Assembly: GCA_958430865.1 (NCBI GenBank)
Contig: CAUDNR010001791.1
Location: 1-64,000, forward strand
Length of the DNA stretch: 64,000 nucleotides
Direction of reading: 5' to 3'
From: Entrophospora sp. SA101
Lineage: Eukaryota; Glomeromycota; Glomeromycetes; Entrophosporales; Entrophosporaceae
Shown: positions 11,401 to 24,641 of the stretch, piece after piece
How the letters are laid out: every line of letters begins with the position of its first letter
Position numbering within the stretch: position 1 is the first letter of the stretch
Notes under the pieces: model-generated
What the model saw: the letters and a program-made list of their open reading frames with translations, nothing else
Database searches by the model: none
What the model was told of the DNA's origin: nothing
Program-made: the position numbers and the translations under genes

Positions 11401-14400
11401 TCCGTATTTTTATATTCATGAACAAATATACGACCATTAATGATTTCTTGAGAAATTTGATCCGCATCCAATGAGTCATCAAATTCAGTTTGTACATTGA
11501 TTCTAATGGCTCGAAAATAAACAGAAATCGTTTTTGATGACCTTGAATTAATTGAAAAAATAATTGATGAAGAGGTTTTCTTATATTTATTTGCTTCTTT
11601 CGCTTGACCAACATTGCTATTGTTATTAGATGTTCGACTATACTGCTTTTCTAAAAAATTTTCAGCATGAAATAATTTTCTATTAGTCATAGTTGCACTA
11701 TCAATACCAGGGATTTCTTCAGAAGATGTTGATTTGCCATCATGAAATATTCCAATTCTTTCTTCTTTTGAGTCATTTAAGGATCTAATATCATCATTAT
11801 CTAAAGGTTCATTTTCATAAATAATCTCTCCGCCTGCTTCTCCTCTTCGTAAGTTGGCAAGTTTTTTCTCTAACTTTTTAACCTTTTCTTCGTGACCTTT
11901 ACGCCTAGCAATTTTAACCTTTTGTTCCAAACTTTCTATTTCTTCTTCCATCTCTTTGCTAATTATACCTGTGACATTAGAATTTCCATCTTTTTCTTCA
12001 GGAACAAAAAAATTCAACTCTGCAATAAACCAACTAAATTTGAGTTCAAGCGGATCTACCCGAACTTCAAACATTCTTGACTGTTTATTTGTATTGCAGA
12101 TAGTAATTTGTTGAACTTGTGTACAACTTTCATTGATCAAGCAAACACCAAAATTTATATTTAAAGGTTGAATGGTAAAGTTTGATTGTTTGCGAACAAT
12201 TGCTTTTAATGAAAGAACTTGATTATTATCACGATCTTGGACATTTTCAATCATGAGTTTTTCATGAAATTGGCCTGCAAGACTTGGATTAAAAGTGAAT
12301 TCTACTTCCTTTTTACCATATCCACGAACAACACCAGACTTTCCAACTCTAAATACAATGTCACCAGAAGCAATCGATCCAGATTTGCGAATATTATACA
12401 ACAAAGGAATTTCACTTCTATTTTGTATAATAATAGTTTTTTTACGACGTTCATGCTTATCAATATTTCCAAAGTTTATGTTCTTTTGCCCCAAATCCAT
12501 GATAGATTGACACAAAGTAACATTGACCATGAGTTCTCTTACAGGAATTTGAGATTGGTCACCATGCAACAAACTTTCAAACTGAGGTTGTTGGATCTCT
12601 CGATCAAAGTCAATTAAACGTAAGAATACTTTGGCATCATATTTCTTTGGAGATCCTTGTACATTACTCCTAATGTGACTTTTTGGTGTGGAAATAACAA
12701 TTATCTGACATTCACTAGAAGGTGAAATTTCCACCATCCTAACTGATACCAATTGTTGGTCTCTGATTCGCTTTTCTAATTCCAAAAGTAATTCAATGTG
12801 TCTACGTACATGTGCCTCTTCTGCAGTTGATTTTGGAAACAGTAGTGGTGATGTAGGATTGTTAGTTTCAAGTGTACTAATCAATGTATCTAAAGTCATG
12901 CATGAAAATCTTGAAGAGTCAGGAGGTACTTTTGAGTGAGTTGCTGATGATACAATTCCCCCAATATTATTATTATTTGACTCTTTGTATTGCAATCCTT
13001 CAGTATTTTCCTTGGTTGTATCAGCTACGTTATTTTCATTTAAGTTGAAGCCAGAATTTCTAATGAGATGAGTTGTAGTATTGATTGAATTTTTTTTGTA
13101 AAAACTAATAGCAGTTGAACTTATTGAATTAGTCATAACTGGATTTATATTCTTGTTGATTCTCTCTATTGTATTATTGACTCCCATTCCACTTGTTTTA
13201 CTTAATGAGGTTTTTAATGGTCTCTTTCTTGGGGAATGTTTTGGATCTAAATTTGGTGATCCTGCTAAATCCAAATAAGCAGCACTGGATGAAGATGATA
13301 TATCTGTTATAGAATTATCTAAAAAAGCATGTGATGCATGTCTTTTGTTAGAAACAACACTATGAAATTCATCAACTAAAGTATTTGTTAAGGAAATTCC
13401 ACTAGTTGATGTTGTTTCAATGTTGTTGATATGATGTTTTTTTGACAATCGCCGATCTCTTATTGATTCTAAAAGTTTTTCTCGTCTTTCTAGTTTGGAT
13501 CTAGATGTTTCTGATTCAATATTTCCATTAACAATGTCTTCATCATTTATATTGTCTAATAACGGGTTAATTGTTTGAGACAATTCCTCGGCCTTTGGAT
13601 GTTTTTGATAAATTAGTATTTCTTCGGGCCATGATGATGTTATCTCTAAAATCAATTTTTTTGTGCTGATATTGTCAATGGTAAATGTACGGATATTTGG
13701 TGAATTGACAACAGTTGTTCCGAAATCAATAAAGTTGCTTCCAGTAGATGTTAAAATTCGATAGAACAAGGAATGGAAAGTGACACGGTTTTTATCAATA
13801 TTTGTACTATGTACTTCAATGATTTGATCATTATCACGATTTTGTAAATTAACAACAGTTATTTGTTTGCGGTAATCAACATTAACTTTCCTGGGATACA
13901 TATCAAGTTTAATTTCTGTTGAAAGTTTTGGAGGAATAACTATTTCATTCCTGATGCAATTTAACACCTTGGAAACAAATTCTAATTTGACTCTAGCTGT
14001 TAATTCAGATAAATTATAAATGGTAATTGGGATGGATTTAAGTGTGCCTACATCAGTGTCACCAAAATTCACTTCTTTTGGGCTAACTTTGACAAAAGAG
14101 GTACAACTACGAGCCCTACATTGAATAATTTTTCTTTCTTGCTCATTTGAACTCAAGCTGGTTGATGCTAAATTCAGAGGTGAATATTTTAATATAATAC
14201 GAAATGTACGGCGAGTCAGAATGCCTGCCTTGTAATTGTTTGCTGAGGCATCTTTTTCTGGACGGTAAGAAACTTGAACAGTGCTTTCTTTTCCTGGCCC
14301 AAATACAACTTCTTCTATTTGTGCCAATCCATCTGGACTATCTGGATATAACTCATAATTGTCTGATAACCCTTTGATCGATTGTTCATTAATTAATGAA

Positions 14401-16271
14401 TTATTTACAAATGGTTCTAAATCTGAATCATTTATACTATTCTCAAAACTTCTATTTATTAACCCTGATGTTTGAAATTTAAGTTGGTTATTAATTAATA
14501 AAGAAGAAATTCCCGAAGATGAATCAAATTTGTCACTTTCTTGAATGGGAGGAGTAGGTGAAGTGGTGCGAGAACTTATCTCACTACCAGCACGTGATAT
14601 TTCACTTGTTGAACTTGTGTTGATAAGGGTGTTTGTTGGTGAAGAAACATCAATACCAGTTATTTGATGGTAAGATGTTCTAGATTCATCAATATCAAAT
14701 CTATTATAATTTATTATTAAATCATCTGTTTTTAGATGAAATTGAACTTCTGCATTCTCTGCTCCAAAATGAATTTCTAATGGTACTTCACTGACATTCT
14801 TTAAAACCAATTGCTGTTTACTCCATACTCCTGCACAACAGTCACCAAAATCAAGAATATTATTTACACTACTTACAACTAATAGTTCTTCTCTTAATAC
14901 TGATCTTACAACAGCATGGATTCTACTCTGCAAAACATTAGATGGATCGTTAGCATTTTCCAATTGCAGATCATAACTAAATTCTCCAATCTCTTTAGGT
15001 CGAAAAGTGACTCTAATTCTTCTATGAGAGTAACTTGGTATTGGTTTGGAATCTAATGGTTCACCAGTATCATAATCTGTAAATTTCAACATATCTTCAC
15101 TTTTTGAATTTGTTAGATCCACAGTGTTTAAAAGCCAATATAACTCGATTTCTGATCTATTCCAAATTGTAAAATCTTTGAAGTAGGTGCCACCATTCAC
15201 ACAGTCATCAAAATTAATTCCTGTCTCTCCAACATCTGTCCATAATACTGATTTACAAACAGTTGAATGAAATTTTATGGTGACCTGATAATCTGCTTTA
15301 TTTGTATTACTGATATTATCGACATCACGATAAATTGAATTGTCAATAATAATTTTGTTTAAATTATTAACTTATATATGTGTGTGTGCATATATATTAA
15401 AAAAATTAAATACTGATTATTTTTAAAATTTAATTATTGCAATTTTACAGCCATAAATATATATAGATTAAATACCTTGATCATTTTCGGAATAATATGT
15501 CACATTTATAGATGGTGATGAGGTGCGATTTGAAATTAAATTTTGCGTTTCATTATGCTTAGAAGAATTATCTATGTCACTATTAATATTATCTATAATA
15601 TATACAAAAAAGAATAAAAGTCCATTGACTTCAAAAAAATCATAAGTTTCGTCTTCTGTTGAAGTGGCAAAAATGTTTGAGTCTCCTGTTGTTTCTTCAG
15701 TGTCATCTTGATTATTGTCAGAAGTTGTTGGCCCAGTGACATTATCGGTTGATTGTAATTCAGAAGAATGATTCATTTCTGATCTTTGAGCTTTATAAAG
15801 AGGTTCGGGTAAGAAGGCTAATATGACTTTTTGAGAAGAGCTTGGAGGAATTTCAACTTCATCGATATGATTAACATAATTGAAAAGCTGATTGAATTTA
15901 TAACCATTAACATTGTCACAGAAGGCACCAAATGCAGCAGCAGCTACAGTATTTGTCGTAATATTTGTTAAAGGATTCTCAGATAAACTAGTTGGTAAAT
16001 CAGGCGAACAAGCATCACGAGAGTCTAGATCTGGAAGATTTTCGTTGGAAAGTTGAAAGGCTATCTGGGATCCAAGGTTTGATCGTAATTTTACAAGTAT
16101 TGTATACTGTGAAATGTTACTGATTTCAAAGCGCCTCAGAGCATGAAGCTCATTTAAATATACATTCTCAAGAACAAAACGAACAGGTTGTTCACTAGTT
16201 CGAAAGGTTCCAGTGAACATTTCGCAAAAAAAAAAGAGGATCTGATGCAAATTTTCGTGACACCATAGCAA
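5462..16271 (-). CDS. Giant ASH/MSP/HYDIN-like repeat protein
   Basis: Nine exons join in one frame with GT-AG borders: 16271-15476, 15370-7173, 7104-6780, 6688-6435, 6367-6263, 6172-6050, 5912-5844, 5742-5653 and 5578-5462 (stop TGA). The product is about 3,200 residues. It repeats a module of the form h-D/N-F/L-G, about 15 residues, then a beta-strand with N-x-S, as in ASPM-SPD2-Hydin domains. Clear copies lie near 14,860, 14,080, 13,740, 12,490, 12,150, 11,030, 10,690, 10,140, 9,130 and 7,670 (for example LDFGDCCAG, VNFGDTDVG, IDFGTTVVN, INFGNIDKH, LDLGQQDLG). A charged coiled coil sits near 11,830-11,960, and long Ser/Asn-rich linkers at 13,000-13,600 and 14,300-14,650. Such domains usually serve centrosome, cilium or vesicle-coat scaffolds; no specific role can be assigned. 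The start is uncertain: a T10 tract near 16,230 separates two candidate starts (16,271 here; another frame opens MVSRKFASD). Confidence 0.75.
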
Positions 16272-16414
16272 ATATGTAGCAGTATTTATTTATGACCCCT
16301 GTGATAGAGCATAGTATATATTTTTTTAAAAAAAATTTTTCTATATAACAACAACAACAACAACAAAAATTAATCAAATAATCTGAATAAATTTTTTATT
16401 ATTATAAAAAACAA
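16272..16414. promoter_or_regulatory. Shared divergent promoter region
   Basis: Only about 140 bases separate the start of the giant ASH-repeat gene (minus) from the SDS3-like gene (plus). The stretch is AT-rich with an (aac)n run near 16,350 and must hold both promoters. No specific factor site is recognised. Confidence 0.45.
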
Positions 16415-17803
16415 ATGCCTCCTTCTGCTCATAGATTTTCAAACAAGCCACTTTCAAAAAGAGCGCAACGACAATTAGCAACTAAACCCAATTACTGCGA
16501 AGGAAATTCTTCCGAAGAGGAAATAGTTGAAGAATATGATAATATGATGCAAAATACATTTCACATAGGTGTTGAGACTGAAAATGGTAGAGAGTCTTCA
16601 AAAAAATTTAAAGAAAAAGAAGAAAATGCAAGGATAAGTATCGACGATAAAGAAATAGAAAATTTCGAAGGTTTGTTTTGAAAATAGACATAAATATAAT
16701 TGCAAGCGCACATAATATATGTAATATATAAACATTTTTACGTACACAATATTGTTTTATAATTAGAATTTCATGAACCAGCAACACATGATAACAGTAA
16801 TAAAAAAGGAAGAAGAGGAGAAATTCTTGATAAATTAAAAAAATTAAACAATGAATTTTATTTTAAAAAGGAAGAGTGGGTATAATTTGTAATTATTTGT
16901 TATGATGATAATAAATTTGGCCAATTTGGTAAACTTTGTGCATTATAAATTAGAATATATAAAGAAAATTTGGATCAAATTGATCTAGATATTAAAGCAA
17001 TGAGAGAAGGAATCCATCCTGAATATGAAGAACAATTACAACAATTGATAGAAAAACGTGAACAAATGCTTGAAAAAGCAAGATTATATAGAAGTTACAG
17101 ACTTGAATGCGTGGAAAAAATGTTTGAAGCCGAGATCAAACAAGTGGAAAAAGATTATACGGTCTGATTTTTAAACGATTGATTTATTCGATCCTATTAT
17201 TATTTCTTTTCTCGTCAACTTTTATTTTTTTTGAAATTAGACAGAAAAACAAGGATTGAAAGAACAAATGTTAGCAGATATAGATGAACGTAAGAAAAAA
17301 ATAAAAGAAGAGTATGAAGGTTTTGATGTAACAAGTGGTAAGATATTAGTTATAATTTATCAGAATTCAATAATAATTTTAATTATATTTATATATATCA
17401 TGTATGCAAAAGATTCTGTGATAGAATCCAGTACAAGATACCACCCCCAAAGAAAATTACGTACACGTGTAAAAGAAGAAACAGAAGTTAAAGTTAAAAA
17501 AACAAAGGTACTCGATCCTCTAATTCATATAATGACAATAATAACAAATGATCTAGTGATTGTTAAACTGATTAATTTGTTTATTTTGACAGCTTTCGCG
17601 ACCAACAGTTTCTGTTAAGTTGCATGAGAGCGAAATCAATGATGATTTAGCTGAAATTGGAAAGGTGATTTGGTTTGATTTGATATATGGAATATTTGAC
17701 ATATCGAATAATTGATTAATATATTTTATTATTATTATTTAAATTAAAAAGAAAAAGAAACGGAATTAAATTGGTGTAACATAATTATCCATTTTAGGAA
17801 TGA
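16415..17803 (+). CDS. SDS3: SDS3/BRMS1-family histone deacetylase complex subunit
   Basis: Exons 16415-16670, 16767-16875, 16954-17161, 17241-17337, 17413-17507 and 17593-17664 read in one frame. The central coiled coil (EEIYKENLDQIDLDIKAM, EGIHPEYEEQLQQLIEKRE, LYRSYRLECVEKMFEAEIK) is the conserved Sds3-like domain found in Sds3, Dep1 and BRMS1. In the Rpd3/Sin3 complex this protein bridges Sin3 and the deacetylase and supports repression of transcription in the nucleus. The N-terminus is acidic and disordered. The C-terminal end is uncertain. After exon six (EINDDLAEIGK) the next acceptor at 17797 gives an immediate stop, while a one-base shift would read GMIVNKDKNVVVV. The 3' part from 17478 is repeated at 37587. 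Confidence 0.85.
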
Positions 17804-19000
17804 TTGTTAATAAAGACAAAAACGTTGTAGTTGTATAGAAATACTTGATATACAAGTATCTAACATTTAATTTTAAGTTGCTGAAAACACATTTATTAAA
17901 ACATAATTTGTTGGAAAGTATGAGATCAAAAAACAAGGTGAATGTTGTTAAAAAAATTTATTATTTTTTTTTTTCTTGTGTTGGTAGATTATCATCAAAA
18001 TTCGAGAATATGACGTTACATGGATTTTATTCTTTTTTTTTACAAACATCGTTTATGAATATTTTTAACATGTTGCATGTAGAATTGAATTAATGCAATA
18101 AAACATTAAATTTTACAAAAAAGGAAAAAAATTAAAAATTAAAAAAAACCAATTCCATAAAAATCTATATTTCAGGATTGTTCACAGAATATTCATTTGT
18201 GTCCATTGTTGTAAGCAGTAGCTGAAAAAAAAATTTCAAAAAATCCAAGTCGTTCATTAACAGAGGCAGCATCACCAACATTGGTTGTAAAAACAAAATT
18301 GGGTTTTTTTTAAATAAAAGCCTTTATCATTAATGAATTATACCTGATAAATAGACAACTGGCATTCAATACTAAATTTTCTCTTGTGTAATTATATATG
18401 TAATTATTACTATTATTGTTATTTAATAATTTTTATTAGCAAAGTAATCTATTTTTTTAAAAAAGATGTTAATTACCACATGTATATAAATTAATGTATA
18501 ATAATCTATTTAGAAAACGATTTTCTAACAGATACAATCGAGTTTTCTTCATAATGTCACTAATTGGTTTTTGAATTCAAGAAAAATGGGTAACGATCCA
18601 TTTCATCTTGCCAGGCCAATTAAAAATTTATCAAATAAGTTTTTATCATATAAAATGTTGCTTGGTTGAAGATTCCCCAAAACAAAATTATTTTCATGTA
18701 TATAGGTGGGTGTCTTGCACTATTACTTCCCGTGTTACAAATTTTTGTCAAATTTGGCAATAAAATTGATTAACAGTCGATTTTATCAAATTTAGCAATT
18801 GGATAATTCTCTTAATACATTGCACAAGTCTAGGTATTTATGTGCATAATAATAAATAAAAAAAAGCACGAATGTGTGGCGACTTTCATTCATTTAGATG
18901 ATAATAATAAAGTATTTATCCTCATCAATGACAAATATTAATATCAATTAATTTAATTCAATTAATTAATTTCAATTATTCTCAATCCACACACATTGAT
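17804..19000. other. Intergenic between SDS3 and TAPT1 genes
   Basis: Very AT-rich. Short open frames here show no family signature. A remaining 3' exon of SDS3 cannot be excluded. A copy of the whole stretch is at 37913-39109. Confidence 0.5.
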
Positions 19001-21580
19001 ATGATGGCAGTAACTTTCATTAAAAGTTTTAATGGAAGCACAATTTCAGATCGGTTCTTGACCCTATGGGATTATCTTAAAGATGAGTTGACAGCATCAG
19101 ATTTTGATACTTTACAAGAACTTAAAAGGGAAAGAGTAACCAACTTTTTGGCCATACCTTTTGCTATCGAAAAGGTAACGTTGGGATTAAAAAGTAAATG
19201 AGCGAATAAAATGAACGTTGTAATTAAATTATTAAAATTTTGATCATTTAATTATTTTAGATAATGTGGTTTGGTTTCTTTATTTGCTTTGATTCATTTC
19301 TTTACACTTTTACGATATTGCCTTTAAGAATATTATTGGCTTTATATTTAATCTTTAAAAACTTGATATATTTCAACAACAACAACAACAACGATAATAA
19401 TAAGATTAATAGCAGAAGTGGAGAAATATCAAAGTAATTCATTATTTAGTTATTTAATTTTTCTAATAAATTTGATTAATAATTTAATTAATAATTAATT
19501 TATATCCATATTTCAATTCTTTCATTGATGATTGGTTCATCTTTGTTAGACAATTCAATATAATTAATTCATCTCAGAAATGCGATCTTCTCAAAGGATT
19601 ATTGATAATACTCGTGTGCATAGCATTACAAGGGATTGATTCTGCTCAAATGTATCATTCAATCCGTGGTCAATCAGTCATTAAATTATACGTGATATTT
19701 AATGCTCTTGAAGTAAGCTCGTGAGATGATAATATTAATAATTAATGAGATTGCCAATAATTTTCTAATTATATTAATTAATTGATTGATTTAAATTATT
19801 CAAATGAATACTTGATAGATACTTGATAGATTATGTTGCTCGTTTGGTGGAGATATTCTTGAATCTTTATTTTCTAAATCTACTCTTGGTTATGATATAA
19901 AGATTAAATATAACAATCGTCATCATCTAAGGCCAATTACTTTCTTTATTTTGGCTTTCCTATATATACGTATCCTTTTTTAATATTTATTTTTTTAATG
20001 GTATGATTTTTAAATTTTTCAATTATATATTCTATTATAAAAAAATCCTTAATTCGCATATAAAAAATTGCAAATAAAAAGTAATCCATACGACAATATT
20101 ATTTTATCAAGCAATTACACTTAACGTGGCAATCAATTCCTATTCAAATGCTTTACTGACATTATTATTGTCAAATCAATTCATCGAAATTAAAGGATCA
20201 GTATTTAAAAGATTTGAAAAAGAAAATTTGTTCCAACTAAGTTGTGCTGGTAAACTATTACATTATAATATGAAATTTCAGAAAGATATTGCATATATAT
20301 TAATAGATATAGATGGTTTTCCACCAACATATAAATATTTACTTATTTGCATAAACTTTTATTCTACATCTAATAGATATAGTAGAACGTTTTCAACTAG
20401 CGTTATTTTTATCAGTAATCACAATTCGTAATCTAATCGAATTGTCAGGTTCACCTCCATCACCTTTTTCAATTTTGCCATCTTCATTCATCCCACTATT
20501 TCCAAAAATGACAACTCTCGAAACACTATTGACTCCAGTATTTTTTGTTTTTGCATCTGAAATATGTGTTGATTGGCTTAAGCATGCATTCATCACTAAA
20601 TTTAATCATATAAGACCAAGTGTTTATGAAACTTTTATTGATGTATTATCAAAAGACTTGGTGGTTGGTAATCCAACTAGACTTCCTCCTGGTGGAGTCA
20701 ATGACCTCGATAAATCAGTTAAGTATTAAATTTGGAATGGAATCAGAGATTATTCCAAGTTCTTTTGAAAATTAACTCCCTATCACAAAAAAAATTAATT
20801 TTTCTTATTAGACATTTGTTGATCAATCACCCATGGTTTCACGTAGAATTGGTTTTGCTGCAATACCGTTAGCATGTCTTGTAATTATAGATATTATTAT
20901 TATAATTATTTTTCCTTGTGAAAAAAAAAATTTTTTTTTACTAATGAAATATAATTTACTATTATCATTAGACAATTCGTGTATCAATACAAACTGTGAC
21001 AATGATTTTTGATTTGATACTTGAAATAGAAGAAGATTCACAAAGTAGCCGTAATCCGATGGCCAATGTTGCCTCATTACCTAGTGCGGTATGGATTTTA
21101 TATGGTATCATATTATTTATTGTGTAGGTAATCTTACTACAATTATTATTATTATTATTATTATTTGTGAATTATATAGGTTTAGAAAAATTAATTGCGA
21201 ATTTTTGTTTTGCTAGTATGATATTTATAAAATTGCTAGTTGGTATAAATCTACTTTGTTTTGCTTCTAAAAGATATTCAAAAATGGAAAAACGTAATCT
21301 TGAAGATCTTGCTAATGCTCAAAAACTTGAAGAAATTAACAATTTAGAACAAGATCAAGTGGTAATTATTATTATTATGTTTATTTATTATTAATATGTT
21401 TCTCTCTTTATCACAATTAATTAATTAATTTTAATTTTAATTAAATTTTTGTAATTTATTCAGAAAATAAAAAATAAGTTACTTGATGACACAAGGGATA
21501 ATTTATTGGGGAAAGAAAAACCCAATATCACATTGGAAACTATTGATCGATATACACTATTCAAAAGTCGAATTCCTTAA
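19001..21580 (+). CDS. TAPT1: TAPT1/EMP65-family ER membrane protein, copy A
   Basis: About ten exons encode the Tapt1 family, polytopic ER proteins that include yeast EMP65 and human TAPT1. Recognisable blocks in order are FLTLWDYLKDEL (19,050), FTILPLRILLALYL (19,310), CDLLKGLLIILVCIALQG and MYHSIRGQSVIKLYVIFNAL (19,580-19,712), ILDRLCCSFGGDILESLF (19,819), QAITLNVAINSYSNALLTL (about 20,110), FIEIKGSVFKRFEKENLFQ, DWLKHAFITKFNHIRPSVYE (20,570) and KLLVGINLLCFASKRY (21,230). The last exon ends TLFKSRIP with TAA at 21578-21580. The splice between exon two (about 19,435) and the exon opening KCDLLKG (about 19,580) does not join in phase by any border I could find. This may be an assembly base error or a lesion. 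An identical copy lies at 39110-41689. Confidence 0.85.
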
Positions 21581-22672
21581 TATTATATAGATTATAATGG
21601 TAATTATATATAGTTGAGATGGTTGGTAGTAATGTTGTTATCATTAAAATGATTATTAGAGAATTTTTTTTAAATTAATTATTAATTAAAGACCGTTCTA
21701 CAAAATAATTTTTTTAACACCCCAATTACTAAAGTAAATATTCTAATTTTTTTCGAAATAACATCATTATTTTTCTTTACTGCTACTTCTTCCAATAAAT
21801 GAGCCATTTTCTCCATTTTCTCCTCTTAATCACTTATAAACTTCTAACTGTTCTAGTGAGTCATATTATACCATCTGGATGAAACTCGAGTAACTGCTAA
21901 TATTGTCTATATAACAAATTTTTCTCTGAAATATTTTTTTAGGCATCCAGATCATCTCCAGTAGGATTGTAAGTTTTCTTTATTAATAGCTATAAACTTT
22001 TTTTGCTCTAGTTGATGGTATGATCCCCAAAAGTCTATCGTTTAATTATTCTTGTGAAATTTCTGAGATCATGATGTATTGCAGACAAGAATGAAACTTT
22101 TAAGGAACTGATTTTGAAACAATAATGTGTCTATGTTTCTAAATACATACATAGTCTGTAATTTTTATACCATGGTAGCGAGGGTCCATTTCTTATCAGA
22201 GACGCCATTTTTGGTCTGATCGTTACATATTCGTAGATCCACCACAAAAATTTCCTACGCTTAGAGTTTTATTCGTAATAAAACTCAATCTTAATGTTAA
22301 AACACCTTTGTGGTCGGAATTAAACCGTAGAATTTAAATTGTCGATTTGTTATCAGAGCGGTATAGAACTCTGGAGGTCCGGCATTAATGTTAATGTTGA
22401 TTAACCAGTGTAGTGTTAACAACAGGCAGTAAAGTTTTTTCTTAGTATAGAAGTAAAGGTTTAAACTGGGTAAAATCAAAATTAGCCATTGTAGATCATA
22501 GTAGATTCGTGTTACGTATACTCTACCCTTAAGTTGATATCATATTATCGATGATGTCATAATGCTGATGATGTCATGATGTCGACAATGTTGGGGATCA
22601 TTAATAATAAATATTGCAAAATTCGTTTTTTTTTTACTTTTAAAAATATTTTTTTGCTTCTTTGTAGTAAAT
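21581..22672. other. Intergenic / upstream region of the small membrane-protein gene
   Basis: No gene recognised. The last 150 bases (22,520-22,672) are also present upstream of the third gene copy at 26,375 and hold two TGATGTCAT motifs (22,554 and 22,571) that resemble half-conserved CRE/ATF bZIP sites. A poly-T tract and a ctttgtag acceptor-like site just before the ATG suggest a possible 5' UTR intron. Confidence 0.4.
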
Positions 22673-23149
22673 ATGGCTGCAGCACCATCATATGCAGAAG
22701 TTTTGAAAAAAGATACCGATATTGATAATAAAGAACATGATAATAGTGAAACAGAAGCTAATTCCACCTTCCACAACACCTCCAGTTATTCTTACAAACC
22801 TAGTGCTTCTAAAGGTATAATAACAATAAGCAGTGGTGGAATAGATGACAACTATACATCTAGAGGAGGAAGTGATAAAAAATCAAAAAAATTATCAAAA
22901 AAAACAATTATTCTAAGCGCTACGTTAGATATCGCTTTAGCTGGAATGCTGATTGGCTGGATTTATAAGAAACCTACTGCTACTAAAATTCAAATTGGTG
23001 TTGGATCAATTGGCTTATTATCATTATACGGCGCTCAATGGTAATCTTGATTGATTATTTTAATTATTGTTATAATAATAATTGTTATTAACTAATATTC
23101 ATATTTCAAATTTACTTTTAGGATTACATATAAAAAATATAAATATTAA
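22673..23149 (+). CDS. Small two-TM membrane protein of unknown function, copy A
   Basis: Exon one (22673-23040) and a 28-base exon two (23122-23149) encode 131 residues. The N-terminal 80 residues are Ser/Thr/Asn-rich and probably disordered (opening MAAAPSYAEVLKK). A lysine cluster then precedes two hydrophobic segments, TIILSATLDIALAGMLIGWI and IQIGVGSIGLLSLYGAQWI, joined by a short basic turn (YKKPTATK). The tail KKYKY is basic. This is a helical-hairpin topology with positive residues on the connecting loop and ends. I do not recognise the family. Three copies exist in the window (also 42782 and 26522), and the coding part is much better preserved than the flanks in the third copy. Confidence 0.7.
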
Positions 23150-23797
23150 ATTATTTTATTATTTCCCCAATCTTTTCAATTATTTTAAACCATACTTCAT
23201 TAATTACTTTACATATGTCTTCACCCCCAAAGAATGTTATTCTTTTTTAACAAATCGATAATAATTAATAAATAATAATATTTAATAAATAATATTTAAT
23301 AAAAGAAATAAATTACAGTTACGGTCATATAAAAACTTCTCTACATGCAAACATTACTATTATACAAAATACCTCTAATACTAAGAACGACCTCCCCATA
23401 ATAATAATAACAACGTTTTTGGAAAAAGTTATTATTACTATCTCGACACTGGAGAATCAACTAATTGATAATTCGATATTTTTTTGATCCACTAAGCTTT
23501 TTTCAATAAAAAAATGTACATAGAAACGACTTTTAAGAATATTATCTTGTAAACCAACGCCCCATTGAAGTTGTACCGTGCTCGTAATTTTGTGTACATC
23601 ACTACCACTAAGTCAGCAATAATACTCCAAAACAAATGTTATGTGCTATTAACAGCATATATACCTGATTTTTTGCTTTTAAATTGGTTAGCCTTTCAGT
23701 ATTAGTAGATTCCACTATAAAAAATTACTGATACTAATGATTAAATCGTAATTTTGATTATTTATTATTTTAATACACTCTTTAAACCAAAAGAATT

Positions 23798-24597
23798 ATG
23801 ACCTCTGTTCTTGATCAAATTAAACAATACACTAAAGTTGTTGCTGACACTGATTATTTTGAATGTAGGAGTTTTTTCAATAAATTAATAAATTCTTCAA
23901 CCAACACCTATCATAATTTTTTTATCAATCAATCCTATTTATACAAGAACGATCGCCAAGTATAAGCCTCAAGATGCAACAACAAACCTTTCTTTGATTT
24001 TACAAGTCACACAAAAACCTAATTATGCTCATCTGGTTGATTCAGCTATTAAATATGCTAAAAGCAAAAATGGGTAATTAATTTGTTACACGCAAGACCA
24101 TTCATTTCATAATATACTCACATATCTATTATATAGATCAATTGATGAAAAAGTTGAATTAGCAACTGATAAATTGGTAAAATTGGAGAATACTTATAAT
24201 ATCTTAATATAAATATATATATCACTCAAACAAATACATAATTATAGTTGATTAGTTTTGATAATGAAATTCTTAAAATTATTCCTGGGAGAGTTTCAAC
24301 TGAAGCAGATGCAATTTTATCATTTGACACTGAAGGGACTGTTGCTAAAGCTAACCATTTGATTGGACTTTATGAGGAAGCTGATATTGGTAAGGAAAGA
24401 ATATTAATCAAGATTGCTTCTACTTGGGAAGGCATTAAAGCTTGCTTAATACTTGAGAAAGAAAGAATCCATTGTAATCTCACTTTACTTTCTCTTTCCC
24501 TCAGGTTATTATTATATTCTTTTCCCCCCAAAAAAATTTTAATTGGATATTTTGCTAATTAATTAATACTTATAATTGTTTATCTATGTTCATTCAT
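23798..24597 (+). pseudogene. Transaldolase, 5' part, truncated copy A
   Basis: It starts MTSVLDQIKQYTKVVAD and contains KYKPQDATTNLSLIL, SIDEKVELATDKL and the active-site block [17 protein letters not shown], whose lysine forms the Schiff base in transaldolase of the pentose phosphate pathway. Lesions: the exon one/two junction is out of phase, one T is missing in the tract before the FSFPQ-equivalent, and the gene is cut inside the next intron at 24,597. There it abuts the 3' end of an oppositely oriented transaldolase copy. It is the same sequence as the 5' part of copy B at 43907. Confidence 0.85.
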
Positions 24598-24641
24598 ACT
24601 CACAATATATGTAGATGCGTGTGATGGAAAAAGAAAAAGAA

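Larger units (their letters stand above)
17478..24597 (+). repeat. 7.1 kb duplicated block, copy A
   Basis: Everything from exon five of SDS3 to inside a transaldolase intron recurs at 37587-44706 with a constant offset of 20,109 bases. All open frames compared are the same length and sequence. Copy A continues leftward into intact SDS3, while copy B starts at an N gap. The two diverge after ttcattcat near 24,597/44,706. Confidence 0.95.

Noticed and set aside
17845..18093. 82-codon frame in the SDS3-TAPT1 interval (also 37954)
   Set aside because: Phe/Lys/Asn-rich, no recognisable domain. The copy comes with the block duplication. Kept only as a possible unresolved SDS3 3' region.
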